Positions 23,249-35,898 of a stretch of DNA of 64,000 nucleotides are shown one piece after another; position 1 is the first letter of the stretch, and each line of letters starts with the position of its first letter. The notes under the pieces were generated by a model, which worked only from the letters and a program-made list of their open reading frames with translations, searched no databases and was not told the DNA's origin. This DNA is from Rhabdornis inornatus (taxonomy: Eukaryota > Chordata > Aves > Passeriformes > Rhabdornithidae). Both the position numbers and the translations under genes were made by a program. The DNA lies in contig VWZS01009934.1 of NCBI GenBank assembly GCA_013397075.1, positions 2,569,926 through 2,633,925 of the forward strand. The letters are read 5' to 3'.

Positions 23249-25264
23249 GTGAGCGCCGCGGGGGGAGCGGGCGGGGGACGCGCAGGGATGGAGCCGGTGC
23301 CTGGCGAGGAGGAGGCGGAGAAGGCGGCGGAGCCGTGGCTGCTTCTTTGTGGCAGGAAAGTTTCGGTGCGGCTCGGCGCGGCCGCCCCGCTGCCTGCGTG
23401 CCTGCCNNNNNNNNNNNNNNNNNNNNNNNNNGGAGACCCGCTCCCCGTGCGGGGCCCCGCCTGCCCCGGGCCGCTTCGGCTGGGGGGGGTGTTCTCCCAC
23501 ATCTCCCTCCCTGTCACCGGCCTCCCGGCCCCTGGCAGTGCCATCTTTGGGGCCCGGGCCTCTCGAGAGCTGCGGCGAGTCGATCGGCCGGAGCGGTTTT
23601 TTGGGGTGTTTTCCGCCGCGGGTGCGATCCCGGCGGGGCGGGGGAGCGATGCTGAGCCGGTGCGGCCGGAGCGCGCTGTGGGAGAGGAGGGGCGGCGGGC
23701 GAGGGTCCTGCTCCGCGCCGGATAAAAGTCCGGGAAAGCAGCGGTCGGTGAATCGGAACGGGAGCGGCGGGGGGAGGCCAGGAAGGGGCGCCCGGACCCC
23801 GGTGCGTATCCGAGGGGTTCGCCTGGAGACGGCGCCGCTCGGCCCCAGGCTCGGGACTCTTGGTGTGCGGCAGCCCCGGGACCGAGCCGGGCGGGAGGGA
23901 GCACGGCCGGATCGCTCCCCTCGCAGGCAGCGTGCTCGCCTCGGCTCCCGCGCCCGGGATGCGGCACCCGCCGGGTGCGGGCCGGCAGCTGGAGCTGCGG
24001 GAGGGAAGCGCTCTGGGCTCCGGAGAGCAGGGAGGGAAAGCGGCGAGGGAAAAATCCCGTGTTCTCCGTGCGTGCCCCCGGCTCCTGCAGGGGGGTCTCC
24101 CCAGCCCTGCTTGGTACAGATGGCGGCGTGCCCAGCGCAGCGAGATTCAGAGGCGTTTAACAACCATTGTAAGAAGGATTAATCGGACGCAGACTTTCAA
24201 TGTCCAGATCGTGCCTTCTTTATGTATTTTCCACTTCTTTGCTCATTGAGGTTTTTGGGTTTTGTAGTTTATGAAGCAGAAAAACATTTCTAGATACCAA
24301 AATAAAGCAATCCACTGCTCCATTAGCATTCTTTCTCTCTTAGGAGAACAATACAGGCTCACTGTAAGCTTGCCCAAACATGGGCTGCCTTTTATTATGT
24401 ATTGGTACAGTGCCTGGTGCAATAGGTCCTCTTTTGGCCGGATTCATATGCGAAGCACAAGTAAAAACAGAGTGGCACGCTGCTAATTGTGATATATTTG
24501 TCGCAAATACCACCTGCCGACAGGCTGGGTTTTCACAAAGGGAGAAAGGTGGAATGCTTTGAACGAACCCAGTTCCCTTGTCTCTTTGATGTAGCAGATG
24601 CTTGTCGTCTCTGGTTGACCTCAGACACTTGCTTGGCTCTTGGAAGTTACGTTGTTCAAAGTGTCTGGTACTTTTTTTTTATGTTGTTGTCTATATGTTT
24701 TTAAAAAAGAACTTAGCAACTTTGTGTTTGGGTTCAAAGCCTGTGTGACATCTAAGGGTCCATGTGAAAACAGCTGCCTGTCTGCATTAAAGATGACAGG
24801 GGCAACTTGTTGTAAAAGGTTGCTATATGGCGTTGGCCCTACAGACCTGTGTGTACCTTAGCCTGAGAAGATACTACACAAAACCCATCTGTCTACTTTG
24901 GGCATTTACAAAATTAGGTCTTCTTTGGTGGGTTTTCTCACCCAAGGCATTTTTTAATCGTCGCTGCTTATAGGATGTCATATTTGATACTGCAAACTTG
25001 AGATTGCTCACCTCAAGTTTATTGCAGTTTTAATCCAAAGGTGCAACAGCAGAAAGCTTTGTATAAACAAGTTAGCTGGAGGAGGAAGGGTTGGATTTGT
25101 TGTTAAGTATCCCAATTGGAATTTTTTTTTTAATATTGATATTTATTGAAGGAATTGCATGGGGGGAATGGAATAGAATTTAACTTGTGTTCCAATAGCC
25201 TTTTCAGTCGCTGGTTCTTGTTGCAGTGCTGGTTGAAGTCCTTGTGAAAATTGCTCAGCTGCAG
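23249..25264 (+). other. TWSG1: presumed TWSG1 intron 1
   Basis: The first half is still CpG island and the second half is AT-rich. Its exact ends depend on the true first exon. Acceptor choices before the start codon are ttttcag (ending 25207), gttgcag (25226), gctcag (25258) and ctgcag (25264). All leave the ATG at 25270 intact. No gene or transposon was recognised. Confidence 0.5.
23407..23431. other. assembly gap (25 N)
   Basis: A run of 25 Ns lies in the GC-rich TWSG1 CpG island. Translated frames across it carry undetermined residues and should not be trusted. Confidence 1.
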
Positions 25265-25269
25265 GAAAC

Positions 25270-25392
25270 ATGAGGTCACAGTACATCACGACACCCACAG
25301 TCACTGTCCTTCTGTTCCTGCTGTGGATCCCACCATCAACAGGCTGCAACAAGGCTCTCTGTGCCAGCGACGTCAGCAAATGCCTGATACAG
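25270..25392 (+). CDS. TWSG1: TWSG1 first coding exon: signal peptide and start of cysteine-rich domain
   Basis: ATG at 25270 in the context gaaacatga. Residues 1-25 (MRSQYITTPTVTVLLFLLWI then PPSTG) form a classic secretion signal with a Leu/Val core. Mature protein should begin at Cys26 (CNKALCASDVSKCLIQ), matching the mammalian mature N-terminus. The exon ends on a codon boundary at Gln41 with donor gtacaa. The signal peptide differs greatly from mammals, as is usual, while the mature part is identical in this exon. The open frame continues into the intron but the cysteine pattern stops at the donor. Confidence 0.96.
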
Positions 25393-28300
25393 GTACAAGT
25401 CCTGTGTCCTCTGTCTGCTTTGGAGTGTTCAAAAAACAGTCCTGAAACTGCATCCTGTAACGATACAAATAACTGGTATTTTATTTTGTGCCTCTTTAGG
25501 GAGATTGGATTGGTCTCCTACCCATATAAGTGCAGATTAACAACCATTTTACAGGGAATATCAAGTGCTTATTTATATGGGCATGTTTCTTTTTTTTTAA
25601 TTGAAACTTTTTCAAGCCAAGGATTATGCCTGTCTGAGATGATCCCCTTAGCTTTCAATTTGTCCAGTTCCTTGAATCTCAAGCAGAGGGTCAGGAGTTG
25701 GTGCCTGATGCTCTCTACAACATCAGGTTTGTACAGTGAATTAAAAGATGCCTAAAAACCAACCCAAATACTTATGAGCTGGACTGGTAGGAAATGGATG
25801 TTAAATTCAGATGCTGCTTTTGACTCACTGCATGCCTGTACAGTGAAAGAAACAGAGTGAGACCAGGTTGCTCTTCTTAGAGTAGGAGTTAAGAGATGTG
25901 GTTTGCAGCAGAACAAAAGGGCCTTTTCTTGCAAAATGGCAAGCCGTGCTGGTAGCTACCAAGTATTTTTTTAGTAATGGTAAACAGAGCATGCTTCTTG
26001 ACTCCTGACTGAAAAAGGAGGGAGGCTTCATGTGGTCAGCTGCAGCTTCTGTAAAAGCAGCTGTTTCCTACTGACTCTTTGTAGATTGGAAATGCAGTAA
26101 CAGAGAGCACCAACATCATATGTCAGTAACATGCGAGCATGCTTACTGTAAATGCATGGTCACAACCTGAAAGAGGCATCTCTTTCAGAGAAATGGCCTC
26201 AAGCATTTCCATGTTTACTTCATTTCGCTGACTTCGGTTTAAAATTTGTCTGGGTTACAAATAAAAACACTTGCCAGATTCACAGATCCATCCTGTGGAA
26301 GGAAGACTGACTGTAGGCTGAACCATCTTCTTTCTGGGTTCTGTACTGCCTTTGCTTTAAATGTGGAAAAAAAAGAAATTGCTGCTTCTTCCAGCCCCAC
26401 TACAGTCTCTGGAGTTGTTAAATAGGGGTGCAAGAATGAGGTTTCTGATTTTTATCTTTTCAAACAGAACTCCAGTGGTTTCACTGGCATGCTGGACATT
26501 GTGCACTGTGACAAACTGGTGCACTTATAAGCCCCTTCTCTTGCATTTTTCAAAATCATCTCAATGATTGAAACCTGTGAGAAGCAATATGCTGATTGTG
26601 GCATTGGATGTATGTGGCACTTAAATAGTAAATCCAGTGGTACAGATTTGTTCATTCAGGGGAAAGTTGTTGGTCCAGGTGCTGGATTTCAGTCCTGGAA
26701 GCTGTTGGTCTACTGCTTGTTTTTCTGTAAGCAAAGGGGAGAACAGGGGAGATGTGTCTCCTTTTCTGGTGCCACTGATGGAGTCCACCATCTGTGAAAG
26801 AACAGATATCTCCTCCTTGAGTAATCATCTCTTATCGAGTCAAGCTTGAGACAGCAAGCATTTCAACTTTATTTTTATGGGATAGTCTGAATAGAGCACA
26901 GCCCAGGAGGGGTGGAGTTAATGCTACGGGAGTCCTTACTCAGCTGGCAATAAATGGCTGAGGTTCAGCAGTGCATGGAAATGGCTCATACAACTGTGCT
27001 TTCCTTGGACTATGTTGACATCTCTGTACAACATAGTCCTGTGTATGCAGAGAGACCACTGAACTGCTTTACTTGTGGTAGGTGTATTCTCTCTTACTTT
27101 GTATAGGTGATGTGGAGTCCCTTTTTAAAGCATTTCCCTAAAATCAAAATCGTATGCAATTCTCTGAGACCCTGAAGTAGCCTAGGCTATGTGAGTTGTG
27201 TGAGTTGCAGGGGAATTACACTGTTGATTTCCACCATCTGGATGCTGTCCTCCTGCACACAGGCCTGACTTACCAGTCAGTAGTCATTCTTTATAGAACA
27301 GATCAGGTCATACTAGTCTGATTGTGGATAGGAAGTATCCTAAAGCTTTGACTTAAAGCAGTTGTCATCTTCTTCACTTTTTCGTTTGTTTTAAAACTTC
27401 AGTGATGTTGTGGCAGAAGTGCTGCACTGGCATATGAAATGCACATTCTTTCCTGGATAGGTTTGCAAGTAGAGTATATCCATGTAGTTTTTTCCCCCTC
27501 TAAACTCTTCTGGAGGAATCTGAACTTAAAAATAAAATACCATGTTGAGGGAGGTTGCTTGACTATTGAATGACATTTTTCCCTCACTGACTCTTATCGC
27601 TGTTCAAGTTTGGCAAAATCCAATTATCTTGAGGCCAAGATAATGTCACTTGGAGACAACTGGGGGAGAAAATAGATTGTGAATGTTTGTCATCTGCATC
27701 TGTGTGCAGAAAGAGACGCTGCCTGTCCTGGAGACAGAGAAACAAGAGACCTGCTCTCTCAAAAAGCATACGGTTAACATAAATATTTTTGCCAGCATGG
27801 CTAGAAGTCAGTACAGTCATTACTGCCACTCCTTAGGAGCTGCTCTGCGTAAGGGTGGTCCCTACATAAATATTTATTTTGTTAGATCCAGAACAGTGCA
27901 TGAGATCAACAACTCACATGGATTCAGCCTTCTCTTTGCATCTTGGGCTCTAGCTTCATTGTTGCTCCTCTTTTTTCCATAAGCAAAGGCCTGTAAGAAA
28001 ATAGCTTGAGGCATCTCTGCATAAGCTCAGCCTTTGCTAAGAAACTTTGTGGCTTCTTGTAGTTGTTGAGAGAGTTGTGGGTAAAACTTGGGAGTGTAGA
28101 GAGTGAGTCCACAAAATTTGTTCCCTCCAAGGCTCTGGCCATAGCTCCTTCTCCTGTCCCTGGGATTGGGGAATTGGAGTCCATGAGCCGTGCATTCCAG
28201 GTGGAGCCCTGGGTGCACACGGAGTGTGTGCTGTAGTGTTTATTGCAGCACATCTGCTGTTGACTTGGCCGTGTGGGTTGTTTTGATGTTTCCATGTGTG

Positions 28301-29769
28301 GAGGAGATGAAAAGGCCAGGCTGGGTGGAGGGGAGGCACATATTGTGTCCTTGCAACATGGAGGAAATCCTTGAAGGCAGAAACCTCGAGGATGAGACGT
28401 TCCCACAATTGTTCTGAGTCCCAGGTTGGCTCTTGAGGTGCAGAGCTCCTGGCAGGAGTCAGGCTTAGGTGGAAGCAATGTCATTGTGCTGGAAGCTGAG
28501 CTTTGCTGCCTCATCTGCAACAGTGCTTTAAACTGTTGCTGTGCATAGGAAACAAATGGTGTTATAATTCAGGCATGGTTTTATAGTCCTTCTGAAGAGA
28601 GGTTGTTATGTGGAGAAAACAGGGTTTTCTCTCCCGAGATCTAGAGACCTGCAGCCACCTCATCTGGTGTGGTATCGTTCCAATTAAAATCTCTTTTCTT
28701 GTCTTTTTTGCCTCCTGTTAATCTTGTGTACAAACTTGTCAGCCTGAAAGGATTTCCAAGACATTTTAGCCCCGTGGTATGAAATAAATGCCACTCCTTA
28801 ACTTCAGGGCTTCAACATCTAAAAATTACTTCCAGTGTGTGTGTTTTAGCTGCAGTACGTAACCCAGTTGGGTTAACAAAACAGTTCTGGTTGGTTCACT
28901 TCCAGGAGATTTTCTGTTATTAAACTGTTCTAGGAAAAAAGCTCTCTTTCTTTCACTCCTCCTTCCAGTTTGCAGAGAGTTTCCAATGCCTTCAGGTCCT
29001 GCTTCTCCCTGCAGCAAGAAAATACTCTCTGGAATTTCAAGAAAGCTTTGAAAAAACTCAGATGTTAAATATCTTCTGAACATTTTTGTTTGTTCTCTGG
29101 AGCAGGAGTATCTTTATTGTACAAACATGCCTACTTCCTATTTAATACTGTATTTTTAAACTGTGAGGCTTATTTCTTGCCTAGCAAAATACATTCTCCA
29201 ATGCACCTTCAGTAGTTCAGCTTGGGAAGTTGCCAAGTTGACTTATGAGTAATATTTTCTTCCACTGACGCCTCACCACCCCCAGCTATCAACAAGGAAC
29301 GTTCCTTATTCTGCCTCGCTTCACCCACGTCTCATGTAAGCATTCTTTTAAAAAGATGTATCCTGTACCAGTATCCAGTGTGGATGAGTCAGGCAGGAGG
29401 ACTCAAAACTGGTTAAGGAAACCATGGATGTGCAAACATATATATGGAAAAACATACAATTATTGCCCTGAAGTGGCAGAAGACTAATTAATTAGGTTGT
29501 TCTTTCTTCCTTTCTCCAACTTTAAAATAAAGAAATAATAATTAAAACAAACAAACAAAAACCCCCAAACAGCAACAACAACAAAATAAAAACCCTAAAA
29601 TATTGCGTTGCTCATAAACCCTTTCTGTAAAAACAAACTTGTTACAATACAAGTAGGTTTAATGATGCTGTCCCCAAGTCAGTGCTTACATATATAGATG
29701 CTAAGCAGAATTTTTTTAACAGGTTGCAAGTGCAGAATTTAAGGTTACATTTAATTCTCTGAGAATACT

Positions 29770-29872
29770 CTTCCATAAAACTGAAACAACTTCAGTTTAG
29801 TGAACTTTCTGGCTTCTATTCATGCATTACTAAATGTAACACTAAACTGAAGTTGTTTCAGTTTTATGGAAG
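29770..29872. repeat. perfect 33-bp inverted repeat (hairpin) in TWSG1 intron 2
   Basis: The left arm 29770-29802 begins cttccataaaactgaaac and ends agtttagtg. The right arm 29840-29872 is its exact reverse complement, with a 37-nt loop between them. The 10-mer agtttagtga occurs at the inner end of the left arm (29794-29803) and just across the outer end of the right arm (29871-29880), which looks like a short direct repeat. I do not recognise it as a named transposon. It could be a MITE-like element or the product of a replication template switch. Confidence 0.9.
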
Positions 29873-29953
29873 TTTAGTGAGAATTGCCTCCTCCCACGTG
29901 ATGGCCTGTAGGTGTTTTTAAAATGTAGAAGTTGTTTACCCAGCTTTACTGTT

Positions 29954-30001
29954 GAAGAATAAATTGATATTTTTAACGAAGAATAAAAAGATATTTTTAA
30001 T
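29954..30001. repeat. two tandem 24-nt copies
   Basis: Unit gaagaataaattgatatttt + taac at 29954-29977 is followed by a copy with three changes at 29978-30001. It lies 80 nt from the inverted repeat. Confidence 0.9.
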
Positions 30002-32384
30002 GCTAATATGTATTAATATTATTCTCTGACCAAAATAACAGTACTTGTGGGTTTTTTTAAAGTTGTTTTATTCAGGCTTTTTATTCTAAAGGCTGACAAA
30101 ATCTGTTTATCAAATGGTAAGATAAATATTTTAGAAGTGCATCATTAATTCAAGTAAGTCATCTTTCTAAGTTTGTGGCATCTCCTCTTATGGAAAAATG
30201 TACATATTTTGTTAATCAGCCTGGTTTTCATCTTTTACTTGGAAACAACACAGTTTGTGTGGCAGCAGTGATAGGCGCCATTCATAAATTTTGAGGATGA
30301 GAAAGTAATAAATCTTAGTAGCTTTCCACTCTGTAAGTAAAAATTCAATACTTACGAGGGCTGCCTATTTCAGAAATGTGTGTGGAGCAGGGGTTTGTTC
30401 TCAGTCAGACAGTGAGGCAAACAGGTCACAATAAGCTCTGCAGGCCACAGCATTTCTCAGCATTATGTATCACAAGCAATTGTTGGTGAATTTTGTTTCT
30501 TTGCTGGATTCAAGACGACTTGTTGTCTGGGATGAAGTGAATGGAAAAATAAGGAATCAGTGGATTTATACTGCATTAGTACATTGTAGCTTGTCTTCAG
30601 CACATTCTAGGGCTTGTTCAGTGTTAGTCCAAACCTGGGAGCCTTGCAGCTCCTGGAGGTCTGTTCGCAGACAGACTTTGCTCTGGCCCCCCCTCTGAAA
30701 TGCACTCCTTGGTCTTCTGTGTGCTCACGTGAGTTGGTGTGAGCGAGGGGTGGCCACTGTGCAGCTCAGCAGGCTGTGGATATTTGCAGTTGCCACTTTT
30801 GCAGAGTAGATAGAGAACAGGGGTCGTATGGGATCAGGTGCCATACTGTACCTTGCCTTGCCTTGCAAACGTGCTCCTGATATTTGGTATAAAAATGCCT
30901 CGCGTCTCCCCTACCTTATGCTTCTTGACAATAGCAAGCAAAGGATTATTTAAGAAGTGGAATTTTGCCTTGTGAGCTTCTTCCCAAGGTGCTTCAGAAA
31001 GAAACCTCACTTTGCAGGTGACAATGGTGCCTGCCTGTAAGGAAAGGTGCCCCTGACCCAGCTGGGGTGGCACTATGGGTGGAGACTCCAGGATAGGAGA
31101 ATTTAAAACCAAACCACCTTCCTGTCCTTCTCTCCTGTCCATGAGCATCTCCTGCAGTGTGTCCCCCCTCTGCCTCTGGATAATGGGATCAAAGAGATGG
31201 GATGGGCATCATCTTCTCCCTGGGCTGGTGTGTAGCAGATTTGCCAGGGGTGGAAAGATCCAGTGGTCACTGTTTCCAGTAACGGGATTTTGTTTTCTCC
31301 CCAGTTGTGTGTAATGTGATAGTTAGACAGACGTCATCAAAACCAAATTCTTAGACAGGACAACCAAAGGGACTTCTTGGCTTGTCTGTGTTTTGTGCTA
31401 TGATGTAATTCAAGGCTGTGAATTATTGTCATGTAGCCACAGTCTTTTGGCCGGACCAGAATTACTAGTATGGATTCAAGTTAAGAGGGAAGGAGACTGC
31501 CTGTGTTTTAGATTTTCTGCATCCATGTAGGCTTTTTCCATGCTTTGAGGTCCACAAGTGTGTGTCTCTAGCAGGACTGCTAAACCAGTGCTTTTGTGTT
31601 TAGGTAGTATGAAGAGAAATATTTGTCTTTATGCTTCCACACCTTTTCTATCTTTCGGTTATTAATGGATAAAGAAAAATACATGTGTAGAAATCTTGTA
31701 GGCATCCCAAGGTGTCAGTTTGGAGGGATGAGGCATAGGGTTGTTTTCATAATAGCAAAAATGAATCATCTAGACTTGGGGCGGATGGGAGGTGGAAATC
31801 TGGTCACTAATGTTGCAAAAAGAGAGCAATGTGTAACAAGTGTTTGGAGATGCAGAAAATCCTGCAGTCAGAGGACTTAATTGGGTAAGTTCCTCTTAGA
31901 ATGCAGGGATAGGTGTGATGGCAGACATCATGCATGTCTTCAGTGGGCACATATGGCTTTTAGTAGCTTTCTTTTTTAGCTAAATTATAATGTACGGTCA
32001 CTATTTCTATATAAAGAAGCATCCTTCTCCAAGTTTCCTGTTGTGATGGGAAAAACATTCAAAGAACTTGTAGATTTAGGCATGCACATGCACAGAAGTG
32101 CACACACCTTTCCCATGAATAGGATTTTTTGTCTTTTAAATGCTTGCTTCAAATTTCTCTTCAGAATGTCACCTTTAAGAAAAAAAAAGCAAACTTGCAG
32201 AAGATCCTTTTGTAAACTTGGATCGGTTTTTGGCTGGAGTTGTTTCACCGTTTACTCACTGTATAAGTGTACTAAGCTTTTTTAATGCCCTAATTTGAGT
32301 TGTGGCTTGAGGAAAAATCACTCTGCTGTGTAGTTATTTTACATCTGGGATTGCTGCAGTGTAATGAGTGTCTGTTGATTCCAG

Positions 32385-32484
32385 GAGCTGTGTCAGTGCC
32401 GCCCTGGGGAAGGGAACTGTTCCTGCTGTAAGGAGTGTATGCTCTGCCTGGGCACACTTTGGGATGAGTGCTGTGACTGTGTTG
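32385..32484 (+). CDS. TWSG1: TWSG1 coding exon: N-terminal cysteine-rich (BMP-binding) domain
   Basis: The acceptor ttgattccag ends at 32384 and the donor gttg|gtaagt has gtaagt starting at 32485. The 100 nt encode ELCQCRPGEGNCSCCKECML, then CLGTLWDECCDCV, plus the first base of Gly75. Dense cysteines (CxC, CxCC, CxxC, CCxC) form the domain that contacts BMP. Asn52 in NCS is a conserved N-glycosylation site. The only change I note against human is Thr65 for Ala. Confidence 0.97.
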
Positions 32485-35400
32485 GTAAGTTTGCATTTTG
32501 GGGGAACCTTCCTGCTTTTTTTACATTGCTTTCTCCTGCCACATGCTGAGCTCACAGTCTTAAAATAAAAGTAAAACACTGGGACAGAATCTGTGCTTTA
32601 AACATCTTACAGCTTGTTGTGTGGGTACAGAATAAATTACTGTGGAGACCCAAACATCTGAAGGCTGTGTCTGCTCTATGGAGCTGGGGGTGGCAGTAGG
32701 CCAAGTATTGCTTGTTAAATGTTATCATAGCTGATTATTAATTTTGTCCCTCAAACACAAAACTCCTGTTTGAATTATCATCTTGAGGAAACTGCACAGT
32801 GCCTGCTTTGTGGGGTTGGATGCTATGTGAAGGTTTCTGCCTGTAAAGGGTGCATTGACAGGTACAGCACTGGGACTTCTTTAGGATTGAGTTGGGACTA
32901 CTATTAAATATGCATGGCCCAGTGTTTCTACTATTCTTTTATTTACAAAAAGAGCTCTTTGTGAAGGGTAAGAAAGAAGCAGACAAGGTCTTACTGTAGG
33001 ACTAGATGACAGTCTTAAAAAGAAAACATTGCTGCTGACAGGTGGTGTTCAGAGTGCCCAGATCTTTGCATGTCAGTGCTGTAAGCTGAACCTGCTTAAG
33101 GAGGTTGCATCCTAATTCTGTGTCTTGTTTTATATGTAACAAAAGCTTCATCTTCCTGCGGTTGTTGTAAGTCTCCCTGTGCTGCCATCCAAAATCCTGG
33201 CTTCCATGAAGGGATGCATCTTGAGTGTTGTACCTGCTTTCAGCTTTTCTAGGTCAGTTTTCTCTGAATTCATGAAGGTCATTAGTTTCAAAATTCCCAT
33301 TTTCAGTGCAGGTTATTTCCCTAGTTTAGAAGCATTATCTGCTGTAGAAAGCAAGGTATAGTGTACTGATCTCTAGTGAGAGGAAGAACCTACCTCTTGG
33401 GATTGTGAAGTCCACACATGAGCTTCTTTTCATAAATCTGCAGCTGACTCACTGTTCTGCAGATCTTTCCCATAGTGTTTTCCAGGAGAGGAGTTAACAA
33501 GGTTTCAGGTTCAGTTTCCCAGTATTGAGCAAACTAAAACTTCTCCTGATGGTCTTTTGGGTGCCTCAGACCTTTTTGGATTCTATGGCATGGTCCTATT
33601 CTTCTTCGGTGTAGGATCATCCTTGCTGTAGCTTTATTCAAATGAGGAAACAGGAATATATGCCATACCTGACTCCCTAGACACAGTTCTTTGCTGATAC
33701 CTGAGCTGATATTTAAGTTTATAAGCTGATTGTGTCTAATGTAAAAGCAGGTAGATTGTTGTGTCTTACAGATCATGTCTGCCTTAAGGTCAGGAATTAC
33801 CTCCTGTCCTCCACCAATAACTGTACTGGTGCTCAGTTGATACCCCCATGTTTTGTGTATGTCCTTCTTTCTCTGTCAGGGAAAAACGTGCTGGAGGAGG
33901 GAGAGCAGCAACAAGTCCCCCATTGCCTTGAGTTAAACTCTTCTAGTCCCTTGTGTAAAGGCTTGTCTGCTTCATCATTCTAATAGCCCATTTCTGCATC
34001 TTTTCATCCGTTCCAAAGCAGTAGAGTAGACATATTTGATCCTTACAGGTTGCTCATAAGTTAAACTTTTAAATTTTCTTTTTAGCCAAAGCTGCTATTT
34101 CATAATATTTACTATATAAAAATATTACTATAATTCAAATGCTTTTAAAAAGAGTAAGAGTGAAGGATCTTTGTGGATGAGAATTTACCCATTAAGGCCC
34201 ACTGGTTTCTATTACACAACATTAATACAAGGACATCAACTAAAGCGTACATCCCTTAATGTATCTGTACAAAACTCTTTCTGGTTTGATATCTTCCCAG
34301 CTGATTTTCATGTGGTCATCCTTTATTGCAATTGTATGGTTCATACAGTCCTTGTTAAAGTATTGTTAATACTAGTGCTTATTAAAATGTGGTAAGAAAG
34401 AGATAGAATTTTCTTAATAAAGCAGTGAGTCTAGAAAGGTCTGTGAAGATCAAACCTAATTCAGAGACATGGGAAAACGATCATTTACAGTAGGATGTTT
34501 GTGTAAGCGGAATTATTTTTTAGTATGACCTGATGTTGTTTGGAAAAGAGGTTTATTTTTTTTCCTACTCTGTACTTGGCTCACCTTTTTATAGGAGCAG
34601 ACTGTCGTGGAGCATTCCTATTACCAAATGCTGGTAATGCTAACCACTTGCTTAAGATTTGCTAGATCTTATGCTAATCACTATGGACAAACTTCCCTCT
34701 GCTTTGTTCACTGTGGAAATCCATCTACTTAGGTTGAGAAGATTACGGGTTTGTATAAGGCTCTAGTTAAACACAATTATTTGTGAAGCTGGAGTCCTAG
34801 TGGGTCTATGGGGCAGGAGATACTTCTCTAGTTGTGCGAGGCAGGTAGACTTTGAACATTCATGTCTCAAATTGCTTTTATACTTCAGGAATTGGTGTGC
34901 TTTGCAGCTGTAGCTGTCTAAACCTGTGTCTGTGAAACCACACAAAATTATATCCAGATGTACATGAGGAAAATGGATTTGCCTGTGTCTTGACAGGTGA
35001 CTTCTAAGTGTGTTTTATGGCTCCTGAATTTAAAATACCTATGCAGATACAAATTTTCTTTTTAGTCTTGGTAGTTGCCATGGATTTGACTTAAATTGAG
35101 ATGCCCTTCGGTTTCATTGCTGGCAATAAATGTTAGTGTTTAAATGGTTAACGAAAAACTGGCACCGGCATTGCAGCATGTCACAAAATCATTTTGTAGG
35201 AATTGGCAATGTGAAAAAAGATACTGCAGAATATGTTGAAAAATAAGGAAGAGCTAACCTAGAAATGAGGATTTTGCCTGTTGTGGCCCTTCCAGCTAAG
35301 TAGCAAAATAAGGTTCATCTTGGCTGTCTCTGCACAAGTAAAGTAATTCAGACTCATGCTCTGTCCTGATAATGATCTTTGGATTTCTGGCAGATGACTA

Positions 35401-35898
35401 AAAAGATCTAGTGCACTGCTGCACCAGTTGAGATGGAATACTTGAATAGTGATCAAAAGTTTCACGTACCTCAGACTTACCAAGATACTCCCTTTGTTCA
35501 GTCCTAACCTTGCATTCCAGCTTTATGCTCATATTGATTATACTGTGCTTTGTCTCTTCTCCCAGGGAAAACAAGCCTTCCGCTGAACCTTTCATTTTCT
35601 AAGCTGTAATGCTAACACTGAAAGGGAAGCAAAGTGCTTTTTTAGATGAGGTTTTTCTTTTCACAAGTCAGAGTGTGTTTTGTAGAAGTCTGAGCAAGCG
35701 AAACCTGCTGTTACGGAAAGCTTGTCCTGCTATATTTGATAGCACTTCTGCTATTGGGCTGAGAGTGGGATAAATATGAAAGAGTTCTATTCTGTTCAGC
35801 AAAAAAAGAAGCAATTTTAATTCTCTAAATATTCCTGTCTGTTTCAAGAAGAAGAGCTTAGGGAGTTTTGCGTAATTTTCTGTTTCCTTCCTCTGCAG
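32485..35898 (+). other. TWSG1: TWSG1 intron 3
   Basis: About 3.4 kb of intron, AT-rich especially at about 34080-34150. No exon, transposon or RNA gene was recognised. Confidence 0.8.

Larger units (their letters stand above)
22500..24150 (+). promoter_or_regulatory. TWSG1: CpG island, probable TWSG1 promoter and first exon
   Basis: A sharp rise in GC and CpG content (about 22500-24150) precedes the first TWSG1 coding exon by 1-3 kb. It holds repeated GC boxes (ccccgcc/ggggcgg), no convincing TATA box, a TCC-type repeat (about 22984-23007) and a CCG/GTC repeat (about 23164-23193). A gap of 25 Ns sits at 23407-23431. As in mammals, TWSG1 should start with a non-coding exon here. Long open frames on both strands are expected by chance in such GC-rich DNA. 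Confidence 0.8.
25393..32384 (+). other. TWSG1: TWSG1 intron 2, about 7 kb
   Basis: No coding exon was recognised. It holds an A/C-rich low-complexity patch (about 29525-29600), a perfect 33-bp inverted repeat (29770-29872), a 24-nt tandem duplication (29954-30001) and a small 11-bp hairpin (27007-27017 / 27029-27039). No CR1 was seen. Confidence 0.85.

Noticed and set aside
22906..24163. 353- and 407-codon minus-strand frames across the CpG island
   Set aside because: They overlap each other and a gap of 25 Ns, are dominated by Arg/Pro/Gly runs, and show no splice or protein signature. They are best explained by GC content.
23349..24182. 277-codon + strand frame in the CpG island
   Set aside because: It crosses the N gap, has unrecognised Arg/Gly-rich sequence and no expected exon structure.
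25393..25755. Longer protein continuing from the TWSG1 signal exon
   Set aside because: The donor at 25393 and the cysteine pattern of the next true exon (32385) show this is intron readthrough.
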